Positions 34,860 to 63,114 of a stretch of 64,000 nt of DNA are shown here, one piece after another. Source of the DNA: Cyprinodon diabolis. Lineage: Eukaryota > Chordata > Actinopteri > Cyprinodontiformes > Cyprinodontidae. Both the position numbers and the translations under genes were made by a program. Location of the stretch: assembly GCA_030533445.1 (NCBI GenBank), contig CM060062.1, positions 23,457,329 through 23,521,328 of the forward strand. Direction: 5' to 3'. Each line of letters starts with the position of its first letter. The stretch's first letter is position 1. The notes under the pieces were generated by a model. The model was not told the DNA's origin and searched no databases. It worked only from the letters and a program-made list of their open reading frames with translations.

Positions 34860-35089
34860 GATGAATACCTTTGGTGAAAAGCGACTGATTCGGTATTGTT
34901 GACTCTGTCCCCCTCCTATTATCTAAGAGGAATTACCAAACCTTTCGGATTGTTTTATTTCCTGCGCAGATCTGAAGCTGAAAGACATTTTTTTCCCTCT
35001 TCTCTTTCATTTCGGACCAAAAGACGCACAACGCGCGTAATGCCGCGGTAACATCCCGCAAGTTTAGCCTCTTTCTGCGGAAATCAAAG
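34860..35089 (+). other. Proposed non-coding first exon of the class 3 semaphorin
   Basis: A GC-richer stretch ends at a consensus donor, AATCAAAG|GTAAGGACG at 35089/35090. A second donor-like CGCAG|GTAAGT lies at about 35220. SEMA3 genes commonly have one or more untranslated first exons far from the coding start. The 5' end is a guess. Confidence 0.4.
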
Positions 35090-37554
35090 GTAAGGACGTG
35101 TAACCTAACACTGGTTTAACTTTTAACTCGCCTTTGGTTACTCTGTAGCACAGTCTGTGATCCTTTAGATGGCTGGAGGGTGCGCATTATGTTCCTATTT
35201 CTGGATGTTGAGTTCGCAGGTAAGTGCGCACTCCTCCAGCTTAAGAAAGAAGCTGAAAGAAATCCTGTAATTATTTAAAGGGAAGCCATATATTATTACA
35301 GCAGGACTTCAATCTGGCCTGCAGCTCCCACCCAGCACAGAAAACCAAAAGAACCGCTGTGCAAATATACCACAAAGTCAGACCATCTATCAGAGGAGCC
35401 TCAATAAGATATTTTAGGAAAAAGGAACCTGACTCTAATAAAATCAGATAGTAAATTTTTAATATTTAAAGAGATGTAAAACACTCACTAGTCTATTGTT
35501 TTATTCTTTTATACATACAGATTAGATCCTGTTATATGTTTGGGTTGATCATATCAGAAATGTTCATATGACTTCCTATTCATATTAACTAATCTAATCT
35601 TATATACCTGCCTACAGGTGCAACTCTGTGAGTTGGAAAGTATTTTAAAAAGGGGGTTGATTTCATTTCAATTCAGAAAGTAAAGCTAATTGATTAATTA
35701 ATTCATATTTATTGATATAGACTTATCACCAGCAATGATTATTTTAGTTTATTATGTCCATTTTGATTACTATACCTTACAGCTCTTGGGAAGCTAAAAT
35801 TCCTACTGAGATTTTTAACCATTCCACAAGATAGAAAAATTATGCTTGAAAGAGAAAAATGTTATATTATTTCTATATTCTTTGGTCAACACAATCATGG
35901 TCAAGTGTTTATTTCTGTTAAATATGATGAATTTGGATTATAACTAATAAAAATCCAAAATTAGGTTGTGAGAAGACATGAATGTTACATTCCTCCAGTA
36001 AAAAATGTTTCCTGCTCTTCGTAGATTACTGTATCCATTCATTTTAACTGAAAGTTGAGAGGACTAGAAAGAGATAGACAAGTAATAGGGACAGCCTCTA
36101 GAGCCAACATGCATCCCACCTGTCCCTTATAGCTGGAAGTACCAGCTCCTGGTTCCAAGTATCTGGCCTTATTTAAACGCCAGAGAGAATCCCCAACAAG
36201 ATACTCTGCACCCATTTATGTAGATAAGCTGAATTTTGAACATCTCCTCCATGCCATTGATGTCTTAATAAAGTAAAAGGAGCCTGATCTAGAAATAAGT
36301 AGTCCAGCATTTCTCTAAAACAGTCGAAATACTTTACATGTTTATCTTTTGCTACATCTGACCAATTTAATGGGTTTTAATCCAGGATAATCAAAAGTGA
36401 ATGCTTGAAACAAATCCCTCTGTGTGTAATAAATCCATGCATCATAGATGTTTTGTGTTTTCAATTGATTTACTGAAATCATTGTGCGATGCCCTTGTAT
36501 TTTATTTGTTGTGGTTTTAAATTATCTGGTGGAGGCAATTGGAATCTCCCTGGTGAGCAGATCTGTGTCATGATGCCAGGAAGGTTGTTTAAGGTGCTGC
36601 CAGGGCAGCCTCTGTTCCTCATTTTCTGTTATTTCAGCTTCATCAGAATGTTCAAAATCTCTTTCTCAAGGAACATGTTTTCCAGATTATGTGTTGCACC
36701 CATTTTTTTTATATTACACTCCTATTTTCACCATGAATACCCCTCCTCCCCTCCAACACCTACTAATTTCCAGGCATGTGCCCTGGAAGCTGCGGCTGCC
36801 TGGATCTCATGAAGGGGAGAATAAAACCAGAAGGATGGCTTATAGACCCGAAGCAAAGCACACCTTAAGGGAGACAATTTAATGGATGTTATGGACTCAG
36901 CTTTTAGTATTCATAATTTATATGGGATCCTCTCCAGCAAAGTGCAGATGCATAATGAATGTCCGAGTTAAAGTCTAACAGTTGGACTAAGTTTCACAAC
37001 ACCCCTTAACTGTCAGGGATTGTTTCAGCCAGGGTTACCTGTTTCTTTGAACTGTCATGTCCTCCACTCATCAGCCTCTGAGTGCTTTGTTGGAAGAAAG
37101 AGTGAGGGAGAGCCGGAGGGGAATCATTGATTGGCATGTTCATTGTCTTCTCTGTGCAGGTAAAACGTGAGTAAAATACATGCCGAACTAAGTGCTGTTT
37201 GTAGAAGAATTTGTCCAAGAGGAAGGCTAGGTGATTTTAATCTAGAGTAATTGCCAGTTTTTTTTTTTTTTAACAGACTAGCCTTTCAAGCTCCATTTTA
37301 TAGTCTTAACACATACCTCACTACATTTACACTCTAAATAAATAATAGGGCTGTCATATTTTCCAGAGCAGGTGTGAAGATTTGGACGTTATTCTCTCCT
37401 GCCTAACTACACGCCTCGTCTGAGACGGCTGCAGGCCAAGCGTCTGATCAGAGACATCAGAGAGAGTCCGTCCTTCTTCTTTTTTTTCCTCTGTCTCCCA
37501 TTTCTCATGGGGCACTCTATAATAATGCTCATTCCTCTTTCTTCTTTTGTCCAG
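35090..37554. other. 5' intron of the semaphorin gene
   Basis: AT-rich and without a convincing gene or transposon. It ends with the pyrimidine-rich acceptor TTTCTTCTTTTGTCCAG at 37538-37554, which opens the first coding exon. Confidence 0.45.
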
Positions 37555-37579
37555 ATTTAGATCTCTGTGGGCTACCTGC

Positions 37580-52270
<14,691 letters not shown>

Positions 52271-52560
52271 AGTACAGGACTGTCAAACACGGGTCTGTCT
52301 GGACTTAATGCTGGACTTTTAAGTTCCGACACAAGCCTTGGTGTCACTTCCACTCATTTTGTCGGGTGATACGGTCATTTTATTATTAAAGAGTTGTTGG
52401 TTTTTGCAAGTTTCAACACAAAAAAATCCATATAAAGATGCAGTTTACACTACTGATGACCACATTCTCAATGATGCCATACATTTCTAGTTACCAAACA
52501 ACAGCTTTATTACCATGTATAGTAATTTTACTCCACTTAAATAAAACAAGTGGAACTGTT
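52271..52560 (+). other. Proximal 3' UTR of the semaphorin gene
   Basis: Follows the TAG at 52268-52270. AATAAA at 52540-52545 is the first good poly(A) signal. A longer UTR reaching further into the 52.6-54.9 kb interval is possible. I see nothing gene-like in 52560-54900. Confidence 0.45.
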
Positions 52561-54960
52561 CAAATGGAGCAAAGCACAGACGTCACGTTTTCTTGGTGTT
52601 CTTTACAAAACAAACAAACAAAAAAAGGCTGAATGCAATGCAGAAGATAAGCCTGCTATAGTTACACAGGTATGCTTTTCTTTAAGTATCTCCCATCATA
52701 AATGTAATATATTAATTTGTGAATATAATATTAATGGTCATGACCTGTTGTTTCGGTTACCCTATGTTGTAATATGCCATCATGTGCATATGTTGCATGC
52801 ATACTGTCGTTTGTTGTGAGTTGTACATTTCACAGTCACTCTGTTCTCAGACTTCTTGTATTCTGATGTTGGTGAGATATTATGTGTTTTGTTAAGCTAA
52901 TTCCATTGGATGTGGACATATAATGCCCTCCTCTTATTGTCATGTGCTTCGGTGACCTACAGTATGTGAGTATTGAAGTTCTGTGTAGTGTACAGTGTTC
53001 TTCCAGTAATGCACTTTGTTGTTGGTGGCATTTGTGGGAAACGGGGATCTTTGCACAGATGTATGATAAGAACTTTTTTTTTTTTTTTATGTACAGTATG
53101 AGATAAACATGGGAGAGAAGCTGACTCAGATGTACTATGGTTTGTTGCTGTGTTTTCCTACACTGTACAACTTTTTGTTTTCTCAGACAGAGAACCCGTT
53201 TCTGATGCTTGCTTCTATGAAGATAACAAGCCCTTTTCAATTATTATAGTAAACCTTAAAAAAAATTCTTATAACAGTAGAAGAGTCTCATAATGAAAAA
53301 TTGGAAATTGACAACGAAGTCTTCTATTATTCAAAAAACTTTTGTATATTCTAGAACTTTTCCGTTTCAAGTTGCAACATGGCAGAGGAATTTTTGATAA
53401 ATCCTTCATCATCATGTTTTTTCTCTGATAATCCCCACTCATTCCACAGGTTGGTAGAATATACAGGTCTAATGGCTCTTATGGTCGTGGAATAGTTTAG
53501 TTTTGTGTTTCATGAGCTGTTTCTGCATTTATTCAGAGGTTTTGGATCACGATCTTGCTGAAACACCCACTGTTAATCGTTTTCAGCCGTCTGGCAGAGG
53601 CAACATTTTTAAGGCTAAGAACTGCTTCATTGGTACTGAAGAGCTACCAATAATGACTATGAACTGGAGGAGTCAATGTTCACCTAATTGTCATACATAA
53701 TAGAATACTAATTTCCTTTCAGGTATTGTCATTTTGAAATCCCTGTAAACGCAAGCAGGATAAAATGTAAAACTTAAGTCAAAAAACGTCAAACTTATCC
53801 CACCGGTGAGTTGTGCTGTTTTCAGAAGATGGTGAGGGAACCCCATGTGGTCTTTTGAGGGACCCTTGGTGCCGGCTGGCACCGCATTGGTGGCCCCTGC
53901 ACTAGGATTTTACTACATTCTACGGTATTTCAAAAACTTCACGATGTCACACATTATAGAAAAGTTCCCAGGGCTTTTAGAATTTAACAGTAGGAATGAG
54001 GGTTTTTGAACTTGTTGCCTTGTAGCATCTAGTGATGTTTCAAAGATCTGGTGGGATGCAAGTCTTTTGTCCATTTCTTTAACGATAGGCTTTTTTTTCG
54101 CTCCCTTACCATCATGTTTATCGTCCATTAAGGCAAGATAAATGCCTTCTCTAAATGCATTTTTCTCTTATATGTAGCTCTTCCATAGATTCAACTTTTG
54201 CCCAATACTTTTCTTAGTATTAATGAACCCTGATCCTAATAGAGACAAATGTGACCTTAAGATATTGTTCTTGGCTTTTTTGTGACATCCTGAGCTAGTT
54301 CTCAACAAATTCAGTCTAATTTTAGTTGAGTAGTAATTTTAGTTTCCCTAAATTTAAGGATAAATGTTCTCATATTCTCAAAGCCTTTGTAACTTTCTCA
54401 AGACTGATAGAATAAGAATTTTGTATCTTATCACTTCATCATATTGACATATTTTTAGATCTGTTAGTTGACTCCATGGTAACAGACAGGATCTTGTATT
54501 AATTTGACAGTTCTGGCTTTAGGGTTGGGTGTGGTTAGTGCGAGTATATATAAATAACGTGGCAGTCATAGTTAATTAGTTATTCAACATACAAGGGGAA
54601 TACATTTTTAAATATTATTAAATCGGTTGGGATATTTTAATCAATAAAATCATAATATCGAAAATGTATATTGTATTTAATGAAGTTGTCTGTTTCCAGT
54701 ATTAACCTGTTTTGATGATTTGAAATATAAAAAAGCAGAAAAGTAGGAACAGAAAAACACTAAGTTGGCAAGACTTTTTCTCATATCCATAAAAATATAA
54801 GAAAAAAATATAGGCTAATCTAGCTGCATCTTTTATCCATAATTATGAAGGAAAATTATTAATTTTCCCATTTATGTAAGCTGGGGCTCTTAACACACCA
54901 TATATAAACACTTTATTTCACATTCAAATCAGCTAACGTGGATTTAGATTAAAAGTAAAT
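52561..54960. other. Interval between two convergent genes
   Basis: AT-rich and without coding structure on either strand. A poly-T run lies at 53068-53088. AATAAA on the minus strand (TTTATT at 54963-54968) is the likely poly(A) signal of the WASP gene, giving that gene a 3' UTR of about 140 bp. Confidence 0.5.
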
Positions 54961-55100
54961 GTTTTATTAATTCCAGCACAGGTTTAGTTTCCAATAGTCA
55001 TATTCCAGTTTGAAGCACCTGGGCCTCATAACAAACCTCACATGTAACAGTTGATTAGCATAAAACTAACATTTCAGAATCCACAGCAAACGCTGCCTTA

Positions 55101-56697
55101 TCAGTCATCCCATTCATCATCATCTTCGTCATCATATCCTCCATCCTCTTCGCTTTCATCTGTAAAAGTGAACACATGAACATGAGGGAGTTTCTTGCTG
55201 TTTTGTTTCCACTCAGCCACCATTATCCTTACAGATGTTTACAGATGCTTACCAGAGGAATGGATGACTTTGCTCCTCTTCTGCATGACCATCATGAGAG
55301 CACCAACGATGCCTTCTCCTCCCTCTGGCGTCGAAGGGGGAGGCGGCTCTGAGCTTTCTGTTACCTACAAAACGACACATGAGAGTCGTTTATGGATCGA
55401 AATTAATCAAAGGGTACAAATATGAAAGACATTTTTTTTCCTACTTTTCTGAGACTCTTTCCACTTCTGATCTGATCAAGCAGAGCTCCTCTGCTTTCTC
55501 CTCCTCCACCTGATGAAGCAGCAGGGGGTTGGGGTGCGCCAGTGGGAGGAGGAGGAGGTGGGAAATCGGAAGCTTGAGGAGGCGGAGGAGGAGGGGGAGG
55601 GGGAGGAGGGGGAGCAGGAGCCCCCCCTCCTCCTCTATCCCTGCTGGGTGTAGATGGGACAGGAGGTGGAGGGACAGCCATGGAGCGATGCTGGCTCGAG
55701 GGCGGAGGAGGAGGCGGCATGCTGTGGGAGGACACCAGGGGAGAAGGCCGTGAAGAAGGTGGAAATGGTGGAGTTGAAGAATGGGCCGGTGGAGGAGGTG
55801 GAGGTGCACCTCCTCGGCTTGTTGGAGGTGGGGGTGGCACGCCTCCACGGGATGGAGGAGCGTGAGGGTGAGGGGGAGGAGGTCCTCGCTGCGAATGGCC
55901 TGGAATGGGAGGCAGGGGGCCTGAGCGACTACGTGGCGGTGGAGGGGTTGGAGCAGAGGACCCAGAGCCTGGAACTGGAGGCAGTGGTCCTTGTCTGCTG
56001 GGTGGAGGTGGTGGAGGTAGACCAGCTGTGGGGTTAACAGAAGGAAATGCACATTAGAAAACAAGCCTAGTTAGTTTCAGCTCCTGGGAGCAGAAGGATC
56101 GATTAGGAATAAAGATATCAGCTCTGACCTCTGTTCATCTCCCTTTTCACGGCCTCCATGCCTCCTGACTGCTCTATGACATTATAGATTAACTGGGAGG
56201 TTTTTTCATCCCTCAGATCAGTTTCAGAAATGCCTGCCTGGGAGAGTAACTTTGACAGGTCAGGGTCAAGATTGTTGGGGTCCCATCCTACGTGTGTTAC
56301 ATGCCTGTAGGAAAACATCAAAACAGCAACTGTTAATGATAAAGTATTTAACACTTGCAATATTTTCAGCAACTAAAATCCTCACTTAAATCCACTTGGT
56401 GCTCCTATATCTGCCTTGGAGAGCTTGACACCTTTTTTCTTGTTCTTTTTGTTCTTTTTTCCTTTGTCAGAAACAGCTGGAGGAACGGCAGGTGAGGGCA
56501 TGGAGCGGTAACGTGACGACTGGATGTCCGGGTTTTGAATGTCCACTGTAGCCATGTGAAACGATGCATGGCTGGGAGATGCCACTGCTGGGAGAAAATA
56601 TTTTCACATTGAACCCCATATATTCTTATATTTTGATAATAATAATGATGTAAAACAATGAAATTTATTAAAAAATATATATATATCTATATATATC

Positions 56698-56746
<49 letters not shown>

Positions 56747-59117
56747 TTTATATATATATATATATTTTCTCTCTGATATAAAATCTGACTAAGTTAAAAT
56801 TAGTTGAGGTAGTTAAGTTAATCTAAATTATTTATTTTTTTCATAAACAACCATCATTAGAGGAAAAAAGAGAAACTTGCAAAGTTGTAGCATGTCAAGA
56901 ATAGGAAAATAACATTTTGTCTGTGTTTTGCCTCAAGTGGGAACGATATGCTTATCAAAACATCCTCCCACTGATGTGGAAACGTTAAAGTAACATCTAA
57001 AGACATAAGTTTAGAAGGTCAAGTTTGGGTGGAAATTAGTCTTTGGAAGAGCAATTACCCTCAGAATACAGATAAAATATTTACTAAGAGGCTAAACACA
57101 AAATATCCTCCTATTTATTTTATTTATTACAGTGGCCTGAGGCTTGATATGATTCCCACAGAAAATTTGCAGAACTGAAATTTTTTTTTTACCCTAAAAG
57201 ACCTAAAATTGTAAGTCTAGTGATTATTTTTACTAATAGAGCATTTATTAAATAAATCAGATACACACCAGGTGGAACAGGGGGGAGGGATCTATCTGTA
57301 GCATTATAAAAAGAGAAAACAGATATTAGATGTTTGTTGATCCTGTTTAAAGTTTAAATTGTTGGCAAAGATCCGATTCAGTGTGTTATACCGCTTGCCG
57401 GGGGGGGGCGCTGTTTCTTCTCTGTCATTCACAAACAAGCCACCATTTTGGGTCACAGCATCAAGGGTTTTAGGATTTGGGTATGAAAAGAACAAAGAGA
57501 TAAAGAAAAAAAAAAAAAAGAAAGTAATGAACATTAAAAGTATATGAAAATAGTATGAAATCTACCAAATTATGTTGATTCTACAGATTTTTCTACTCAT
57601 TATTAGAACTAAAGTCTTGAAACATGTGCACAGTCAAACATGGCAACACAAAATGTCTTTGAGCTTCTCTGCAGTACAGAATTTCTACCCTCTGACCTTG
57701 ACGGGTATGTCTTTGGTTGATTTTCTCTACTATGGTGCTTTTGAAGGCGTCCGCTTCCTGCTGGTCCGCGAAGTTCAGCCCAACCTGACAGTCCTACAGT
57801 GTGTCACAAAAGCACATTGAATCAAACGCCTTAGGAAGAAACCTGCAAAAAAAAACAACAACAACCAAGAGATTGTTTCGGGGGAATTGCACACAGGGGT
57901 TAGGTCAGTGCGTGTGTCTTACATCAGCTGCAAACGTATGAAAGTAGGGCAGAGGCGTAGAGTAAACAAGTTGGTTGTAGAGCTCCTGCTCCCAAATCTG
58001 TCTCCCAGCCTGAGAAAAAAGGGATTATGATTCATTTTCATCTATGTCAGGAAGTTTGTCATAAGTGTTCCATTATATGCTGTAACTGTGGGACTTTTCG
58101 AAAGGAGAACTTAGTCACAGTCTAAATATGAGATTTGTTGCTTCTTAGTAAGAAGGACTTTTATCTAACCTTCAGGTCGAACATTCTTATGAAGTAGGAA
58201 CGCTGAGGGTTGTCTTTGACGAAGCAGACCACTCCAGTGTGCTGCAGGCTCCACATGGTTGGGCTGTTAGGCAGAGCCATGAACAGCTGGGACACTGCTG
58301 TTGCAATGGACTACACATACAGACACATGACAGATATGGGACACAGTTTGAAGCTGATAAGACCTGTGAGAGCACTTTATTGTCGTTCAAATGTAAATTT
58401 ACAGTTTGGTGAAGGTGAATAACTTCCTCCTCTGCTTTCATTTGCTCTGAAAATTGATGCTCTGGATTTTCCACTGCCTCTGCTGTTTTAATGTTTTGTT
58501 GAGTTTTAAAAAGTCCAACAGAAAAACTCAGAGAAAATGTTTCACTTTGATGGATTAAAAAGAATTAAGAACAGACCAAGTTCTGCTCTGCTGTAAGATT
58601 AAACACTGTCAGGGTGTCTAATTCTGACAGAGGAGGAAGGATCTATTCAGCCACCATTTCCTGTTACAGCTACCTACTTTCTTAATGACCCAACATAAGA
58701 AAATATTTGTTTGCAGTATCTGTATTTATTTAAAGGAACATATTATCAAAGGAAAAATGAACACCCAACGTCTTGTTCTTTTAATAATATTGTAATCAAA
58801 AGTAAAAAGAGTGAATTTAAAAGAGGCAGGCTCAAACATTGAATCAACGACTGATTATTTATCGAGCAGCTTAAGGTTAAGACTTCAACTACTTAAAAGG
58901 GAAGAAAATAGCATAAAATGTAAACATATTAGCCTATTTTTCTCATTGAAAAGCATTTATTTAGAAGTGAGAGTGAATTTAAAAGAGCATCCCCCTCCCA
59001 GCTCAGCTCAGCACTTACAGCACACCTTCTGCCCAGAAGCTCCTCCAGCTTGTCATTCTCCTGTTGGCTCAGCAGAGAGCTTTGGATGCTCTCTGTTTTA
59101 TTCTTTCCACGGCTCAT
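55101..59117 (-). CDS. was: Wiskott-Aldrich syndrome protein (WASP) ortholog, 526 aa, 10 exons
   Basis: Cytosolic actin-nucleation-promoting factor, activated by Cdc42, that stimulates Arp2/3. Exons, all in phase: 59117-59019, 58310-58170, 58009-57923, 57793-57697, 57295-57269, 56587-56386, 56304-56129, 56025-55445, 55364-55253, 55159-55101 (TGA). WH1/EVH1 domain at about 20-140 ([42 protein letters not shown]). Then [10 protein letters not shown], a lysine-rich basic patch, a CRIB/GBD ([19 protein letters not shown], about 210-275) with the regulatory tyrosine in LIYNVIEQ, a proline-rich region (about 277-455), one WH2 motif ([14 protein letters not shown]), a central helix ([17 protein letters not shown]), and an acidic tail ending [24 protein letters not shown] and the single WH2 make it WAS, not WASL, which has two. 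The GBD lacks about six residues after GWDP. Exon 5 is only 27 bp. Confidence 0.95.
56670..56766. repeat. TA-rich microsatellite in was intron 5
   Basis: Mixed (TA)n with TATC and poly-T interruptions, between exon 5 and exon 6 of the minus-strand WASP gene. Confidence 0.9.
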
Positions 59118-60429
59118 TATCCTTCTCACAAATGCTCCTGTTTATCTAAAATTATAATCTTCTGCATTTGACAGAAATTGACAAAAAACATACAAAAAAA
59201 AGACGTCCTCGCAATGCACTGCCAGAGAGGAAGTTTCTCTTCTCTGTTCTGTGCACACATCAGCTCAAAGCAGGAAACGGACAACCACATTTCTCTAACC
59301 CCCACTTTTCTTCTCTCGCTCAGTCGCAGGAGCTCAAATCAACTTGTTACTTCCATTTTCAGAGAGAGAAAGGCAGGCAGTGTGCGTGTACCCCTGCATT
59401 CATTTTACAGGCATGCAAACACAATCTTTTTATCTCAAACTGTGTTGAAACCAGATATAAATATGTCAAATGAATAGAAAAATGAGTTGTTTTTTACTGA
59501 CATTAAATGGGACTAGGATTTTGCTGTTTCTATGATACTTTTTAGAGAATATTTTAACGCTTTCTTTGTAAGTCAGATGTTTAAATATATAATTTTAAGC
59601 TTTGTTCAAAAAGATGCCGTCAAAAATATTTGATGGCATCTCAGGACTCTGCTGCAGTCCATTAAAAACACTGACTATTCTGCCCTTATTCCATGCTGCT
59701 GCTCACAGCAGAGTAATGTTAGTGATTTTCAATCTGGAGGAACCATTTGTGCCCATGCCATAACTTCCTGTTTGGCTTCAGGTGTATCACATAATGTTCT
59801 TTCTTTACAATGCTCTTATGTAGTTTCGTATGTAAAGTCCACCTGTTTCCCCCTGCAGAAAAAATATCCTTACAACAAGATGCTGCCACTTCTTTACTTT
59901 ATAATTGGGATGCTGCTCACAGGCATATAAGTTTCCCAATTTTTCCTCCAAATATTACAAAAAACATCAGAACAGACATTTGAATTGTAGTAAACCACAG
60001 AAGATGTCTTCAGAAAGGAAGGTATTCACCCTTTCTGTTTTTGTAAACTATAAACTGGGATTTTTAGGTTTCCTTTTAAAAAAAAAAGACTTCCTCCTGT
60101 CTGAGTGGTCTTTAAGTCCATATATGTACCTTCACGGTGTCTTTGGCTCTCTATCTGGGGTTGAATAATCTTTCATATCACAGCACACTAATATAAACCC
60201 TTCTTAATAGTATGATATTAAGGATAATCCTCTTGTGCTTACAATTGTTATATTTTACAGTATTCATAACAACATAAATATCCTAAAGAAATTAATGTTA
60301 CACTGAACACTGAACCGGGCATGTCATTATCTTCCTGATATATTTCCTTATTTTCTTTTATTTTCTTATAATGTCATAATTTATGCAAATGCACAGTTTT
60401 GCACCTTTTGGTGCTTACATTTTGGTCTC
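59118..60429 (-). other. 5' flank of was
   Basis: Upstream of the WASP start codon. Short overlapping frames at 59168-59477 show no domain. No TATA or CCAAT arrangement stands out, and the rest is AT-rich with no gene recognised. The promoter should lie in the first few hundred bases, but the sequence does not fix it. Confidence 0.4.
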
Positions 60430-62300
60430 TGATTGATTGATTTATTAATTGATTGACTTTACTGATCTCACAGTGGAGAAATTTACTCATTACATCAGCT
60501 CAAATAGTCAAAGGAGAAGAATGTGCAAAGGAAGAAAAAGGTGCATGGGATATATACATTATTTACAGCGCATCCACATATGACAGCTTTTTTTATTTTC
60601 TTTTTAATAGTAGGATCATTATACGGGGTTATTGCACAGGGTGTTTACATGGTTATTTATATAGATTGATATTTATATTTATATATAGTTATTACTGCGT
60701 TTCTGATATAGTGAACCAGGTTATTGCACGGGGTATCAAATAGTAATTGCACATTATACATTTCACAAATTATTGCTGTTGTAGTGTCATGTTGTAGAGT
60801 CTAGTTGCAGCAGGGATGAATAACCTGTGGTAGCGCTCCTTTTTACAAACATGGTGTAAAAGTCTTTCACTAAAGGAGCTGCTCAGATCCACTACAGACT
60901 GGTGCAGAGTGTGAAAGGTGTTGTCCATGAAGGATGTAAGCTTGGACAGCACCCTCCTCTCAACCACTTCCTCCACCGAGTCCATGGTGCAGCCTAGAAC
61001 AGAAGCGGCCTTTCTTACTAGTTTGTTCAGTCTCTTTCTGTCCCGCTCTGTGCTGCCAGACAACAGCGTAGAGCAGGGCTGATGCCACCACAGAGTCATA
61101 GAAGGTTTTAAGTAAGGGCCTGCTCACTCCAAAGGACCTCAGCTTCCTCTTGAGGTGGAGGCAGCTCTGGCCCTTCTTATACAGGGCGTCAGTCCAGTCC
61201 AGCTTGTTATTGATGTGAACACCAGGGTATTTCAAACTCTCCACAGTTTCTATGTCCTGCCCCTGGATGTTCATGGGGGAGTGAGGTGGGGTCTTCTCCT
61301 GAAGTTGATAACCATTTCTTTGGTGTCTTTGGTCTTTCTGGTGTTAAGACACAGGTGGTTCTTCTCACACCAGTCAACAAAGTTCATGATGACTGATAAA
61401 TACTCCAGCTCATTCCCCTCAGAAACACAGCCTACAATGGCTGAGTCATCAGAAAACTTCTGGAGATGACAGCTGTCCGTGCTGTAGATGCAGTCTGAGG
61501 TGTAAAGGTTGGAGCAGAACTGTGCCCTGGGGGACTCTGGTACTGCAGAGTGCCACCTCTGACTGACAGCCTTGGAGCCCCACATACTGAGGGCGTTTGG
61601 TGAGGTAGGTGTTGTCTATCAGTAAGATGTATATAAACTCTAGCGTCCTCCAGATTCCCTCTCAGCAACTCTAGTCTTATGGTGTTCAAAGCACTGGAAA
61701 AGTCAAAGAACATTACTCTCACCGCTGCAGCAGCTAGATGATGGCATCCTCCACTCCGATGTCAGGTCGGTAAGCAAACTGCAGGGGGTCCAGGGTGGGG
61801 CTCACCAGGGTGTGCAGGTGGGTAAGGATAAGGCGCTCCATGGTCGTTATCAGGTGGGAGGTCAGGGTGACTGATCTAATGTGGGCTGGTTCCTTGGCGT
61901 GTTGCGTTTTGGGAACAAGCGCGATAGAGGATGTCTTCCATAGAGTGGGGACCAGGTTGTAGATGTAGCTGAGGATCTCACAGAGCTCATCAGCACAGTT
62001 CCTTAGCAGCCTTGGAGGAATCCCGTCCGGTCCAGAGGATTTCCTCTGTTTCAGCCTCTTCAGCCGGCTTCTCACCTACATTGAAGTGACTGCATGGGGG
62101 GAAGGAGGAATGGCAGAGGGTGTGAGTTGGTTGGGGGTTGGTGAGAGTGGTGGTTAGGTTAGGTCTCTGGTGGTCTTGGGGTTTGGAGACATGTTGAGAG
62201 TCGAAAACAGGGGGGGGGGCTGGTGTGAGGGGGCTCTGCGAGCCCCAATAACAGTTCAACATCAAGCATTTTTTGGTAATTGGCAAATGTCTTGTTAATG
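60430..62300 (-). pseudogene. 5'-truncated L2/CR1-type LINE, reverse transcriptase broken
   Basis: Minus-strand frames follow the order of a non-LTR reverse transcriptase. KSSGPDGIPPRLLRNCADEL and LDPLQFAYRP lie at 62075-61734, VMFFDFSSALNTI near 61716, the catalytic-site variant FSDDSAIVG near 61450, KYPGVHINNKLDWTDALYKKGQ, FYDSVVASALLYAVVW, and a C-terminal SFSERLLHHVCKKERYHRLF (about 60890-60825). At least four frame changes break it. The upstream endonuclease is missing. The 3' end is a (CAAT/ATCA)n tail near 60430-60475, as in fish L2 elements. Confidence 0.88.
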
Positions 62301-63114
62301 TTTCAAAAAAATAACTTTTTCAAGAACGTCCCGATTAGTACGTTACAAAGCTGGAACAGCGCTGCCCTCATCTAGCCTCTCAAGCTGGGTAAAATGTAGG
62401 AAAAATATATTACATCTCATTTACATTTTATATTCAGGTTATATTTATTACTGAAAGAAAGAAATACCCAGCTGCTAATAATGGATGCAAAATAAAGTAC
62501 ATATAATTTGCTTACACTGCACTACAACTGAAAAAAAACAACAGCAGCATAATGCTAATTTCTGCTGGAAAGCACAGGGATGATATTATTAGTCCTTTTT
62601 TCCATCAGATTCTTCCAACCTAAAGCAAGCTGGCTTCACTTCTTCAGCTTCTGTTTTTTTTCACAGTTTTTTCAGCCATTTTCACATGTTTAAAATAAAT
62701 GGTCAGTTTGTAATGAAGCTCAGAACATAGGACCCAGAATTCAGGCGAGACAGATAGTGATTATTTAAAAGGCGTTTACTGAAACAGACGCAGAGCTTTG
62801 GATCTGCAGCGGCTGCAGTTGGGCGGGGCACCACCCATCACTGGAAACTCAGGTGGAGAAAAATACAGGTAAGTGACCGTGATAATTTGATGGAAGAGGA
62901 TTATCCAAGTGAGTCACCAACCTGGTTTATCAGTTCAGTCCATCTCCATTTAAAGTGGTAGGATCCAGCCAGGGGGCTGCCTACTAGATGCTGCAGGAGC
63001 CACCCATAGTGTCCCCATTGCTGCAGTCCCTGAGGGCAAGCATTAGTTTGAGCCAGGTCAGGGAAATCCCATTTAAAATGCAACCAGAGGTATCCCTCCT
63101 TTTAACGTGTGAGC
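62301..63114. other. Repeat-rich tail of the window, no gene
   Basis: No coding structure. The stretch at about 62730-62960 is a diverged copy of 63395-63625 (see that entry). Confidence 0.5.

Noticed and set aside
55529..56064. Gly/Val-rich plus-strand and Leu/His-rich minus-strand frames
   Set aside because: Shadow frames of the proline-rich WASP exon 8, whose phase is fixed by both splice sites.
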